From the NCBI RefSeq assembly GCF_013359935.1, contig NZ_JABMCB010000190.1:248001-312000 (forward strand): a stretch of DNA of 64,000 nucleotides, given 5' to 3'. The stretch is from Paenibacillus xylanilyticus (GTDB lineage: Bacteria > Bacillota > Bacilli > Paenibacillales > Paenibacillaceae). Positions within the stretch are counted from its first letter, which is position 1; each line of letters opens with the position of its first letter. Below are positions 35,096-43,747 of the stretch, piece after piece. The position numbers and the translations under genes are program-made. Under the pieces are notes generated by a model that was not told the origin of the DNA, did no database searches, and was given only the letters and a program-made list of their open reading frames with translations.

Positions 35096-35914
35096 TTGTT
35101 GGACAAAAAAGCGGCAAAAATACTGCTGAATACATTCTGGGGAGGTGGCGGCTGGAAGACTGCTCCTGCACCCTTCTCTGGTGATGAATTTGAATATGCC
35201 AAAAGCAAACATGTGATGTTCGATCCGCTGACCATCACCCATGACGAGATCGTTGATCGTCTGCACCAGCTTCACCAGGACACCACCATGAAGGAAAGAG
35301 TTGTTTCGGCTTTTGTGCACAGCCTGTCCACCAAAAAAGTATATTTACGCAGTGCGCTCTCAAGCTGGGCATTAACCTCACAGTTGCCTCTGCACACCTA
35401 TGGGGAGCGGCCCGCACTGCATGCCAATACCAGTTCATGCGGGGATTGCAATTACCTGCGACTACAGTCGGACAGGGAATATGTAAACGTCGATCTGAAC
35501 GTTCTGAATTTTGAGCGGATCAAATGGGGCGGTGTTCGTCATAACTGGCTGCTCTACTGCCTGATGGACCTGGAATTGCTGCGTCTCGACAATGAATCAA
35601 GCTACGAGGTAACCCCTGAAGATATAACCATACTTGAACACCTTCTCGCAGCCTCTCAGACAGGCGATCCCAGAGATAGTGCCCGCTCGCTTGAGAAGCT
35701 ATGGAAAGGTCTGTTCCCTTCGAGCAAACAGGAACGGGATGCCCTGCTTGAGATTTGGGCGGCCTCGGGTCTGCTTGTTCCCGGAGATAAGCCCAGAAAA
35801 GGCAAGGGTGGCTCCAGTGATTTTATATTTGCCGCTACCTGGCAAGGAGATGACGGTTATAATGCAGAGGCCGCGAACCACTACTTTGGCTCTTATCTTC
35901 AACAAACGTTCTAA
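35096..35914 (+). CDS. Uncharacterised protein with a CxxC motif
   Basis: I do not recognise this family. The start is proposed as TTG 35096, 9 bases after AGGAGG (35081-35086), giving 272 residues; an in-frame ATG at 35063 has no binding site. Visible features: a Gly run FWGGGGWK about 16 residues in, a C-x-x-C in SSCGDCNYL near residue 114 that could bind metal or be redox-active, a Trp/Leu-rich middle and a Lys/Gly loop (DKPRKGKGGS) near the end. There is no signal peptide or membrane segment, so it is cytoplasmic. It stands alone between gntK and the TagO-type gene, which has its own promoter. Confidence 0.75.
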   Translation: MLDKKAAKILLNTFWGGGGWKTAPAPFSGDEFEYAKSKHVMFDPLTITHDEIVDRLHQLHQDTTMKERVVSAFVHSLSTKKVYLRSALSSWALTSQLPLHTYGERPALHANTSSCGDCNYLRLQSDREYVNVDLNVLNFERIKWGGVRHNWLLYCLMDLELLRLDNESSYEVTPEDITILEHLLAASQTGDPRDSARSLEKLWKGLFPSSKQERDALLEIWAASGLLVPGDKPRKGKGGSSDFIFAATWQGDDGYNAEAANHYFGSYLQQTF

Positions 35915-35964
35915 TATGCTAGTGTTCTGTTGCATGTTTAGTCGTGCTGGTTACAATAATGACA

Positions 35965-35994
35965 TCGACAGATTTCCGCTTTAGCTCGTATAAT
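35965..35994 (+). promoter_or_regulatory. Sigma-A promoter of the TagO/WecA-type gene
   Basis: TCGACA (35965-35970) and a perfect TATAAT (35989-35994) with an 18-base spacer. Transcription would start near 36001, only a few bases before ATG 36004. Confidence 0.65.
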
Positions 35995-36003
35995 AGGGGG
36001 AAA

Positions 36004-36993
36004 ATGGTAGATGGGAGTGAATCAAGCAATTTTATGGTATACATAATGGCATTTTTGCTGTCTTTTATTGTCGTGCTTCTGCTCATTCCTCCGCTTAGCC
36101 GATTGGCTCACCGCCTCGATTTTGTGGACAAGCCTCGGGAGGATGTAGAGCGCAAGCTGCACAGGCAGCCGATTCCACTGACGGCGAGTTACGCGATATT
36201 TACTGGATTCTTCCTGACATACATTGCATTTACGAAGCAGCTATCCATGGAAACGGCCGCACTGGTTGCAGGTGGCATGCTTCTGTTAACGATTGGTACC
36301 ATTGACGACTGGTACAAAACAAAAGGCAAAGACTTCCCCGCCTTGCCTAAGATGATCATTCAGATCTCTGCAGCGGTGCTCGTATTTGCCTCCGGAATTG
36401 CATTCACCGGGTTTGTTAACCCGCTGACTTCGGAATACGTCATGCTTCCATTCTGGCTGCAATTCCTTCTGACGATCCTGTGGATTTTCGGTGTAACCAC
36501 TGTTATCAACTTCTCGGACGGCATGGATGGGCTCGCTGGCGGATTATCAGCGATCTCGGCAGTCACGCTGTTTGTCGTCGCCCTGGCTAAAGGCCAAAGC
36601 GATTCAGCACTCATGTCCATCGTACTAGTGGGTGTAACGCTTGGTTATCTGAAATACAACAAACCTCCGGCCAAGGTATTCATGGGCGATGCCGGTGCTA
36701 CATTCCTAGGTTTCATCCTGGCTGTCATTGCCCTTGATGGTGCATTCAAACAAGCAACCATGCTTTCGCTGTTCATCCCGATTTTGGCCCTTGGTGTACC
36801 GATCTTCGACAATATCTTTGTCGTGATCAAACGTTTCATTCAGGGAAAAGCCATCTATCAGGCAGATGCAAGCCAAGCCCACTATCGCCTTCTGCGTGCA
36901 GGGCTGAACCACAAGCAGGTGGTTGGCGTCTTGTATCTCATCAGTACCTGTCTCTGCCTTTCTTCCATTATTCTAATGCTGGTGGAGATGTAG
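36004..36993 (+). CDS. Undecaprenyl-phosphate sugar-1-phosphate transferase (TagO/WecA type)
   Basis: A polytopic membrane protein of the MraY/WecA superfamily with about ten helices. Catalytic landmarks: GTIDDWYKTKGKDFPALPK with the Asp pair (about residues 98-116), NFSDGMDGLAGG (near 175-186) and KVFMGDAGATFLGF (about 222-235). It transfers GlcNAc-1-phosphate or a related sugar phosphate to undecaprenyl phosphate, starting wall teichoic acid or other surface polymer synthesis. Start choice: ATG 36004 has a binding site only 3 bases away and would be nearly leaderless from the promoter; ATG 36034 (giving 319 residues) is the alternative. It ends in a very strong terminator. Confidence 0.92.
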   Translation: MVDGSESSNFMVYIMAFLLSFIVVLLLIPPLSRLAHRLDFVDKPREDVERKLHRQPIPLTASYAIFTGFFLTYIAFTKQLSMETAALVAGGMLLLTIGTIDDWYKTKGKDFPALPKMIIQISAAVLVFASGIAFTGFVNPLTSEYVMLPFWLQFLLTILWIFGVTTVINFSDGMDGLAGGLSAISAVTLFVVALAKGQSDSALMSIVLVGVTLGYLKYNKPPAKVFMGDAGATFLGFILAVIALDGAFKQATMLSLFIPILALGVPIFDNIFVVIKRFIQGKAIYQADASQAHYRLLRAGLNHKQVVGVLYLISTCLCLSSIILMLVEM

Positions 36994-37028
36994 GGGACTG
37001 GCGGCGTACGTTACAACATACAGGTATT

Positions 37029-37068
37029 AAAAGAGACGAGCCCATGATTTCATGGGCTCGTCTCTTTT
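37029..37068. terminator. Strong bidirectional terminator (18-bp perfect stem)
   Basis: AAAAGAGACGAGCCCATG (37029-37046) and CATGGGCTCGTCTCTTTT (37051-37068) pair perfectly with a 4-base loop. It ends both the TagO-type gene and the convergent cyd operon. Confidence 0.95.
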
Positions 37069-37165
37069 GGCTGATGTGCTTCATCAACGATATAATTCCG
37101 AGAATAGCAGCACATTTGTCATGCCACCTGCATTATCCTGCCGCCTACGACATGCTTGATCACGC

Positions 37166-39070
37166 TTACCTGGAAGCTGCGGGTGGCAGAGGCATATCCG
37201 TCTTCTGCCAGTCTGCCCAGCCCGGTCGATCGAGTTCAACAAGACGACGGTAGCGCTCTTCCCGAGCCAGCAGCTGTTCGTGTGAACCCTGCATGGCAAT
37301 TTGTCCATTTTCCATAAAAATAAGCTCATCCATCTGTTCCGCACCAATGAGGTGATGGGTAACCCAGATCATCGTTTTGCCCTGCATGCTGTCCAAAATG
37401 GTACGCATAAGTGCGCGTTCCGTCACCGGATCAAGTCCGACTGTTGGTTCATCGAAGATGACAACAGGCGTTTCCCGCAGCAGTACCCGGGCCAGCGCAA
37501 TCCGCTGCCGTTCTCCACCCGAAAATCGAATGCCCGTCTCCAGCATCGGGGTATTGTACCCCTGTGGCAGAGACTCAATAAGGCTGGCTAGACCCACTTG
37601 GGCGGCCACACGCCTAATCTCCTCATCGGTTGCATGAGGACGGCCAATCCGCAGATTGTTTGCTACTGTCGTGTCGAAGAGGTGCGGATTCTGGTTCAGC
37701 ACGGCAATGACATCAGGTACATTCTCCCCCAGCGTTTGCACAGGCTGATCGTTGATTAACACGGCCCCGGCCGACGACGGTAGCAGCGCACCTTGAATCA
37801 GCTTCAGAAGTGTAGATTTCCCGCCGCCACTGCGTCCAAGAATAGCTAACCGCTTGCCCTGGGGAAGATGAAGAGATACATCCTGCACAGCATAGGAATC
37901 TTCTGAATCATACCAGTAACTTACGCGGTCGATCCGAATATCCGCTCTCAGCTTCGGAGGGATCCGCAGGCGGATTCGCTGATCTCGTGAATTCCTCGTC
38001 ATGTCCGCGGACATGGATAAAGCTTCTGGCACCTGCCCAGTGTCAGTCCCGACTGATGGGGCACCATGAATGTTCCCCTCACCCTCCAGATGCTGCAATC
38101 GCTCCAGCGATTCTCGGTATTGTGGGAGTCGCTCCACTGCATCTGAAACTGGCAGCAAGGCTTCCGTGAGTGGAAACAGTACCAGTACAAACGCCGCAAT
38201 CATGACCGCCGGCAGCTGCCCGGCAAAAACCTCACTTCCTGCCCATAATGTCACGGACACTACCATCAATCCAATGACACACTGGGCAATCAGATCACGC
38301 CACCGTGTCCAGCTTCGCAGGCTGCACCGAACCGAGTCTGCCTGCGCTTCTCCCTCTTCCTGGAGGCGGACAAATTCCGCCGCTCGTCCACTTGCCATCC
38401 AATCCCCCAGGCCAAGCACGCCGTCTGTCAGCCGGGTGTATAGCTGACTGTTCTTCCTTTTCAGCTGCACCCTCCGACTCCACGTCACCTTTAAAGTGAT
38501 GGCAGGCAAGAGAGCAACAAGAAATAACATGTAGAGACCCACCCATAATGCAAATCCCAGATCCACGGTTCCAAAAGAAATGACCGCTGCACCATACAGA
38601 ATTAGCGCCGTGACGGCCGGAAAGACGGTACGCAGATAAATGTCCTGCAATCGCTCCACATCCTCCGCGAGTGCTCCGAGTACATCGCCGGTCTGCATGC
38701 GGGAGCGCAGAAACAGAGCCTGCGGCTCCAATATCCGGTACAGCTTCACCCGCTGATCTGCGAGCACACGCAGCACGGCATCATGACCCGCCAACCGTTC
38801 GACATATCGGAACACAGCCCGGAAAATCCCGAAGGCACGCACGCCTACAATCGGTACGTATACCATCAATATATTTTCAGGACGGAGCGCGGACTTGGAG
38901 ATCAGAAATCCGGAAGTGAAGAGCAGCAGAACTGCACAACATGCAGCGCATGTTCCGAGTGCAAGGACTCCGGCAAATCTCCAGCGGTACTGTGCGACGT
39001 AAGGAGCAATCCAGTTATTCTTTTTACTCCCGTTTCGAGCCGTTTCGGTCTGCTCATATCCGGCTTTCAT
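37166..39070 (-). CDS. cydC: Thiol reductant ABC exporter subunit CydC
   Basis: The 634-residue half-transporter is the last gene of cydABDC. It has six membrane helices (about 30-290) and an ATPase domain with Walker A GRSGGGKST (near 435), signature FSGGERQRIALARVLL and Walker B VVIFDEPTVGLDP. CydDC exports cysteine or glutathione and is needed to assemble heme into cytochrome bd. It starts one base after the CydD stop with GGAGGCGG as binding site. A stretch of about 60 residues between membrane and ATPase domains is Ser/Thr/Asp-rich and probably a flexible linker. Confidence 0.94.
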   Translation of the reverse strand: MKAGYEQTETARNGSKKNNWIAPYVAQYRWRFAGVLALGTCAACCAVLLLFTSGFLISKSALRPENILMVYVPIVGVRAFGIFRAVFRYVERLAGHDAVLRVLADQRVKLYRILEPQALFLRSRMQTGDVLGALAEDVERLQDIYLRTVFPAVTALILYGAAVISFGTVDLGFALWVGLYMLFLVALLPAITLKVTWSRRVQLKRKNSQLYTRLTDGVLGLGDWMASGRAAEFVRLQEEGEAQADSVRCSLRSWTRWRDLIAQCVIGLMVVSVTLWAGSEVFAGQLPAVMIAAFVLVLFPLTEALLPVSDAVERLPQYRESLERLQHLEGEGNIHGAPSVGTDTGQVPEALSMSADMTRNSRDQRIRLRIPPKLRADIRIDRVSYWYDSEDSYAVQDVSLHLPQGKRLAILGRSGGGKSTLLKLIQGALLPSSAGAVLINDQPVQTLGENVPDVIAVLNQNPHLFDTTVANNLRIGRPHATDEEIRRVAAQVGLASLIESLPQGYNTPMLETGIRFSGGERQRIALARVLLRETPVVIFDEPTVGLDPVTERALMRTILDSMQGKTMIWVTHHLIGAEQMDELIFMENGQIAMQGSHEQLLAREERYRRLVELDRPGWADWQKTDMPLPPAASR

Positions 39071-39071
39071 C

Positions 39072-40946
39072 TCATACCGCCTCCATTTGGGCCTGAATCA
39101 TCTGGTAGTATACGCCCTGTTTTGCCAACAGCTTTTCATGCGTTCCTGTCTCCGCTATCGTCCCGCCATCCATAACGATGATGCAATCCATATGCGGCAT
39201 CCAGTGCAGACGATGCGTAGCCAGAAACACCAGCTTGCCTTCAAATATAGGCAGCATGGTCTGTTTCAGTTCATACTCGGTTTCCACATCCAGATGTGCG
39301 GTCGGCTCATCCAGCAGCAGGACAGGTCGTGCACTTAGCAAGGCCCTGGCCAGGGCCACCCGCTGCTCCTGTCCACCGCTGAGCTGCCTGCCGCCAGCTC
39401 CAATCGGCTCATAGAGCCCCTTCGGCAAGGAAGTTACCAACTTGTTCAACCCGGCAGCGGCAATCGCACCAGCAACCTCCGCATCCGATGCTTCCGGCAT
39501 ATAGAAGCGAACGTTATCAGCCAGACTTCCACTGAATATATAAGGATGCTGAGGTATGGCTGCCGTTTGCGTTCTCCAGGAGTCCATCATCTCTGGAGAT
39601 ACGGGCTGACTGTTCACTAATACCTGGCCTGAAGTGGGCAGTTGAAAACCCGCCAGCACGTCAATCAAAGTTGATTTCCCTGAACCACTGGCACCAATGA
39701 TACCCACTTTGGCGAGACCCGAGATTTGGAATGTAACATCCTCCAACGAGCAGGGCCCCTCCTCTTCATGCCGCACTTGCACATCCGTAAGCGCCAGTCG
39801 GCTGCCCGCATTCCATAAAAGCTTCGATGAAGGGGCATAGACAGGGTCACGGGTGCTCTCCTCACGCAGTACAACACGTATCGTTGAAGAGAGTAAACTT
39901 CTGGTGCCGGAAGAAGGCTGATGCACAACTCCTGCTCCATCCGTCTCTACTTCTGCTTGAAAAACAGTATTGGCGTACGCCTCCCGCTGTCTCTCTTCTG
40001 CAGCTTTCCCCCGCTCAATCATCTGTTCAATCGCTGCTCCGGCCTCTTTACCATCCAATGTCGCATGATAATCGGCACCCACCATCCGTACAGGCAGGAA
40101 ATATTCCGGTGCCAGAATAAGTACCGTGAGTGCTGGACCGAGAAGCATCTGTCCTTCCGTTAGCCGCAGACCCAGACCTACCGCGACAGAGGCAACCGAC
40201 AGCATCGTGAAGAAATCCAGGGCGAAGGAAGACAAAAAAGCCATGCGCAGCGTAGACAGCGTCGCTTTACGGTAACGCTGACTGACCCGAACAATCGTAT
40301 TCGCGTGCTTGCCGCTCTGCCCCAGCGTTTTCAGCGTCTCCAATCCGCGAAGCGTATCCACGAAGTGATTCGCCAGTGCCTTGTATGACTTGAATTGCCC
40401 ATCCATCTTGCGCTGTGCAGCAAGACCAACCAGAATCATGAACACAATCAATATGGGAAGGGTCAGCATCAAAATAATGCCGGACATGACATCCAGCTTG
40501 AACACATACAACAGAATCACAATAGGGGTGAACCCCATGCCCAGCATCCGGGGAATAAACAGCTCCAGATACGTTTTGTACTGGGCCGTCCCTTCCCGTG
40601 CCAGTGTGACCAGGTGTCCTGTGCCTTCTGTTTTGGCAAAACGCGGGCCCAGCCTGAACCACTGCTCCACCATCTGTCTGCGCAGATCGGTTCCTGTTTT
40701 CTCTGCATAACGCAAGGCAACCCGCTGCAACCAGAAGGAAATGGCATACCGGGCGGCAAAAGCAGCCAGGAACAGCAGCAGCACAGGGTACTGCTCTGTT
40801 ATGGATGACCCTTCAAACAATGCTGTTATGGCCTCGGCGAGCCATTTGGCCTGCATAATAATTGTCATCGCCTGCAGCAGCACCAGCGCTGAAGCCAGCG
40901 CCAGTACTGGCCGAATCCCCGGCAGCTTCAGCAATCCCCGTCCCAT
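39072..40946 (-). CDS. cydD: Thiol reductant ABC exporter subunit CydD
   Basis: A 624-residue half-transporter with six membrane helices in the first 300 residues, then Walker A GASGSGKST (near 418), signature LSGGQEQRVALARALL and Walker B VLLLDEPTAHLD, all intact. It pairs with CydC to export thiols for cytochrome bd maturation. The ATG 40946 lies one base after the cydB stop codon, with GGAGTACTGAC upstream, so translation should be coupled. The region between the membrane part and the ATPase (about 315-385) has an unusual Gly/Ser/Thr-rich insertion, similar in position to the linker of CydC. Confidence 0.94.
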   Translation of the reverse strand: MGRGLLKLPGIRPVLALASALVLLQAMTIIMQAKWLAEAITALFEGSSITEQYPVLLLFLAAFAARYAISFWLQRVALRYAEKTGTDLRRQMVEQWFRLGPRFAKTEGTGHLVTLAREGTAQYKTYLELFIPRMLGMGFTPIVILLYVFKLDVMSGIILMLTLPILIVFMILVGLAAQRKMDGQFKSYKALANHFVDTLRGLETLKTLGQSGKHANTIVRVSQRYRKATLSTLRMAFLSSFALDFFTMLSVASVAVGLGLRLTEGQMLLGPALTVLILAPEYFLPVRMVGADYHATLDGKEAGAAIEQMIERGKAAEERQREAYANTVFQAEVETDGAGVVHQPSSGTRSLLSSTIRVVLREESTRDPVYAPSSKLLWNAGSRLALTDVQVRHEEEGPCSLEDVTFQISGLAKVGIIGASGSGKSTLIDVLAGFQLPTSGQVLVNSQPVSPEMMDSWRTQTAAIPQHPYIFSGSLADNVRFYMPEASDAEVAGAIAAAGLNKLVTSLPKGLYEPIGAGGRQLSGGQEQRVALARALLSARPVLLLDEPTAHLDVETEYELKQTMLPIFEGKLVFLATHRLHWMPHMDCIIVMDGGTIAETGTHEKLLAKQGVYYQMIQAQMEAV

Positions 40947-40947
40947 G

Positions 40948-41961
40948 TCAGTACTCCAGGTGATGCTGCTCGTTCAGACGTTTGCGGAAAATGTAATAAC
41001 TCCAGATCTGATAGCCGAGAACAAAAGGCAGCAGCGTGCAGGCTACAATGGTCATCACTTTCAGCGAATATGCACCGGATGCCGCATTGTAGACCGTCAG
41101 GTCAAACGCGGAGCCAAAGGAACTCACCATAACTCTTGGGAACAGGCCGATAAATACGGAAGCAAAGGCGATGGCAATGACACCTCCAGTCATGCCAAAA
41201 GCCCAACCCTCGCGCTTATGCCGCACGAAGTAAGCGGCAAGACCCAAGGAGACAGCGCCAAGGACCACCATGATCCAGAGCGCCCAGCCGCGCACGGCGA
41301 ACACGTCCGTCATGAAGTATGTCATTATGGCATACACCGCAAGAATGGCAGCCAGCGGCAGCATCAGTTTTTGGGCAGTTTGCAATGCTCTCTCCCTGAG
41401 ATCGCCAACCGTACGCAAGGAAGCGAACAGCAGTCCATGAACGAGACACAACAAGGTTACGCTTAAACCGCCAACGACAGTATACGGATTGACGATGTCC
41501 AGGAATCCCGCACGCATCTGCATCTGCCCATCGATGGGGAGACCCTTCATGAGCGTGGCAAACACTACGCCGAACAGAAAAGGCAGGAGGCTGCTTGAGA
41601 CAACAATGATGACGTCCCATGTTTTGCGCCAGCGTTCATGTCTCATTTTACTGCGGAATTCAAAGGCCACCCCGCGACCAATTAAGGCCAATAACACCAC
41701 TACAAGCGGCAGATAGAAGCCACTGAATAACGTAGCATACCAGTGAGGGAAGGCAGCAAACATTGCTCCCCCTGCCGTAATCAGCCACACCTCGTTGCCA
41801 TCCCAGAACGGACCAATCGAATTGATCAGGGTACGGCGTTCACGATCCGTTTTGGCAATAATGCCAGTCGACATGCCAACCCCAAAATCAAAACCCTCCA
41901 GAAAGAAAAATCCAACAAATAATACGGCAATCAGCAAAAACCACAACTCACTTAGTGACAA
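40948..41961 (-). CDS. cydB: Cytochrome bd ubiquinol/menaquinol oxidase subunit II
   Basis: The start is proposed as TTG 41961 (protein opening MSLSELWF, like B. subtilis CydB), with GGGGG ten bases upstream; an ATG at 41976 in frame is the alternative. The product of about 337 residues has eight or nine membrane helices and the CydB signature FFLEGFDFGVGMSTG near the N terminus plus IGPFWDGNEVWLIT. With CydA it forms the high-affinity terminal oxidase that reduces oxygen without proton pumping. The start region overlaps the end of cydA by 14 bases. Confidence 0.96.
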   Translation of the reverse strand: MSLSELWFLLIAVLFVGFFFLEGFDFGVGMSTGIIAKTDRERRTLINSIGPFWDGNEVWLITAGGAMFAAFPHWYATLFSGFYLPLVVVLLALIGRGVAFEFRSKMRHERWRKTWDVIIVVSSSLLPFLFGVVFATLMKGLPIDGQMQMRAGFLDIVNPYTVVGGLSVTLLCLVHGLLFASLRTVGDLRERALQTAQKLMLPLAAILAVYAIMTYFMTDVFAVRGWALWIMVVLGAVSLGLAAYFVRHKREGWAFGMTGGVIAIAFASVFIGLFPRVMVSSFGSAFDLTVYNAASGAYSLKVMTIVACTLLPFVLGYQIWSYYIFRKRLNEQHHLEY

Positions 41962-43363
41962 CTGAATAACCCCCATCCACGCCGAACGGATCGGACGATT
42001 CATCGTGGTCCTCCGGCTTTTCTACTGCATATGGTCCTGCCTTGATCTCACGCACGAACAGATAGACCATTACAATACCCAGAACCGTATAAGCTGCCGT
42101 AAATGCAATGGTAGAGAACAGAATCTGGCCTGCACTCACGTTAGGCGATACACTGGCTTCGGTCGTCATATATCCGAATACCGTCCAAGGCTGCCGCCCC
42201 ACCTCCGTCATGATCCAGCCCGACGTATTGGCGATAAACGGCAGGGAGATGGCAAATACCATCAGGCGCATAAACCACTTTCCGGCTACCTCCAGCTTCC
42301 TGCGGAAGGCCAGGAACGTACCGTACAAGGCGAGTATAATCATTAAACCACCCGCTGCAATCATGATGCGGAAGCTCCAGAACGTCGTCCGTACTGGCGG
42401 GATGTAGTCCCCTGGCCCATAAGTCTGCTGATACTCAGCATTCAGCTCCTTCATGCCTTTAACACTTCCGGAGAACTTGCTGTAGGACAGATAACTGAGC
42501 AATCCGGGAATCTTGATCTCACCGGAGTTCTCCTGTTTGTCCGGATCGATAAACGCGACTACCGTCCATGGTGCAGGATCTTCCGTTGTTGTCCATGTCC
42601 CTTCACTGGCTGCCATCTTCATGGGCTGCGTTTCCACCAGGTATTGCGCCTGGAAGTGCCCGGAGAACGCTACACCGAATGAGGAAACAAGACCAATGAT
42701 GATCGCAATGTTGAATGATTTGCGGAAAATCTCCACATCCTGCTTCTTCATCAATTTGTAGGCACTAATTCCCGTTACCACAAAGGCACCCGTCATTAAT
42801 GCGCCGAAGATGGTATGCGGGAATTCAACCAGCAGCTGACCATTGGTAAGCAGTGCCAAGAAATCATTCATCTCCGCACGGCCGTTGTTAATCTCGAAAC
42901 CAACTGGATGCTGCATGAATGAATTGGCTGCCAGAATCCACAGCGCGGACAGGAATGTGCCGACAAATACGAGCCAGATACAGGCCAGATGCACTTTTTT
43001 GGACAACCGATCCCATCCGAAAATCCAGAGCCCGATAAACGTAGACTCCATAAAGAACGCCAGTAAGGCTTCAACCGCCAGCGGCGCACCAAACACGTCC
43101 CCGACGAAGCGGGAATACTCGGACCAGTTCATGCCGAACTGGAACTCCTGCAAAATACCCGTAACGACCCCGACAGCAAAGTTAATCAGGAACAGCTTGC
43201 CCCAAAATTTGGCCATCGTTTTGTAGATTTCCTTACCTTTGACTACGTACAACGTCTCCATAATTGCTACCAGCAGCACAAGACCGATGGACAGCGGTAC
43301 AAAAAAGAAATGGAAGATCGTTGTGAGTGCATATTGGATACGCGATAACATAATCGGATCCAT
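41948..43363 (-). CDS. cydA: Cytochrome bd quinol oxidase subunit I
   Basis: The start ATG 43363 follows AGAAGGGG; the product is 471 residues. Subunit I carries all three hemes: the opening SRIQYALTTIFHFFFVPLSI provides a heme ligand His, LLVEFPHTIFGALMTGA a second one, and the short quinol loop (Q-loop) region typical of Firmicutes is followed by GRQPWTVFGYMTTEASVSP, a family signature. It oxidises menaquinol and reduces oxygen at low oxygen tension. First gene of cydABDC. The upstream region has two dyads suited to Rex or Fnr-type regulators, as in B. subtilis, where Rex, CcpA and ResD control cydABCD. Confidence 0.97.
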   Translation of the reverse strand: MDPIMLSRIQYALTTIFHFFFVPLSIGLVLLVAIMETLYVVKGKEIYKTMAKFWGKLFLINFAVGVVTGILQEFQFGMNWSEYSRFVGDVFGAPLAVEALLAFFMESTFIGLWIFGWDRLSKKVHLACIWLVFVGTFLSALWILAANSFMQHPVGFEINNGRAEMNDFLALLTNGQLLVEFPHTIFGALMTGAFVVTGISAYKLMKKQDVEIFRKSFNIAIIIGLVSSFGVAFSGHFQAQYLVETQPMKMAASEGTWTTTEDPAPWTVVAFIDPDKQENSGEIKIPGLLSYLSYSKFSGSVKGMKELNAEYQQTYGPGDYIPPVRTTFWSFRIMIAAGGLMIILALYGTFLAFRRKLEVAGKWFMRLMVFAISLPFIANTSGWIMTEVGRQPWTVFGYMTTEASVSPNVSAGQILFSTIAFTAAYTVLGIVMVYLFVREIKAGPYAVEKPEDHDESSDPFGVDGGYSVVTK

Positions 43364-43486
43364 ACCGTTACCCCTTCTTTCTGTTACATCGCAGTTAATT
43401 CGCATTCGGCATGGAAGCTGCACCTTCGCTGTCTGTCCGCCAAATACGCTTGATGAACGTATTGTGCCAGATTGCCTATTTTCTAC

Positions 43487-43544
43487 ATGTGACAATTATC
43501 ACAATCCTCATCGGAATTTCGAAAAAAATGTGACGATGGTCACA
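43487..43544 (-). promoter_or_regulatory. Two Rex/Fnr-like dyads upstream of cydA
   Basis: Site 1 is TGTGACAATTATCACA (43488-43503) and site 2 is TGTGACGATGGTCACA (43529-43544). Both fit TGTGA-N6-TCACA, shared by Rex (TTGTGA-N6-TCACAA) and Fnr/CRP-type proteins; site 1 extends to a near-complete Rex box (ATGTGA-N6-TCACAA). Their centres are 41 bases apart, close to four helical turns. They lie 125-181 bases upstream of the cydA start. The 384-base gap 43364-43747 is otherwise without a gene. Confidence 0.7.
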
Positions 43545-43747
43545 CATTAGATAAAATTCAGCCTATCAATATGGCTTGCCAGCTTCGTCTATTCAGGGAA
43601 GTTGCTCATGTTTGGCACATAATGCCCATATGCTAGAGTCAGACATATCATGCGAAGTGCCATAAGGGCTTTACATATGATGTGGAAGAACGGATCCCGG
43701 AAACGGGGCAGAAACCTTGAACGCAGTCAAAGTGAGGTGATTAACAC

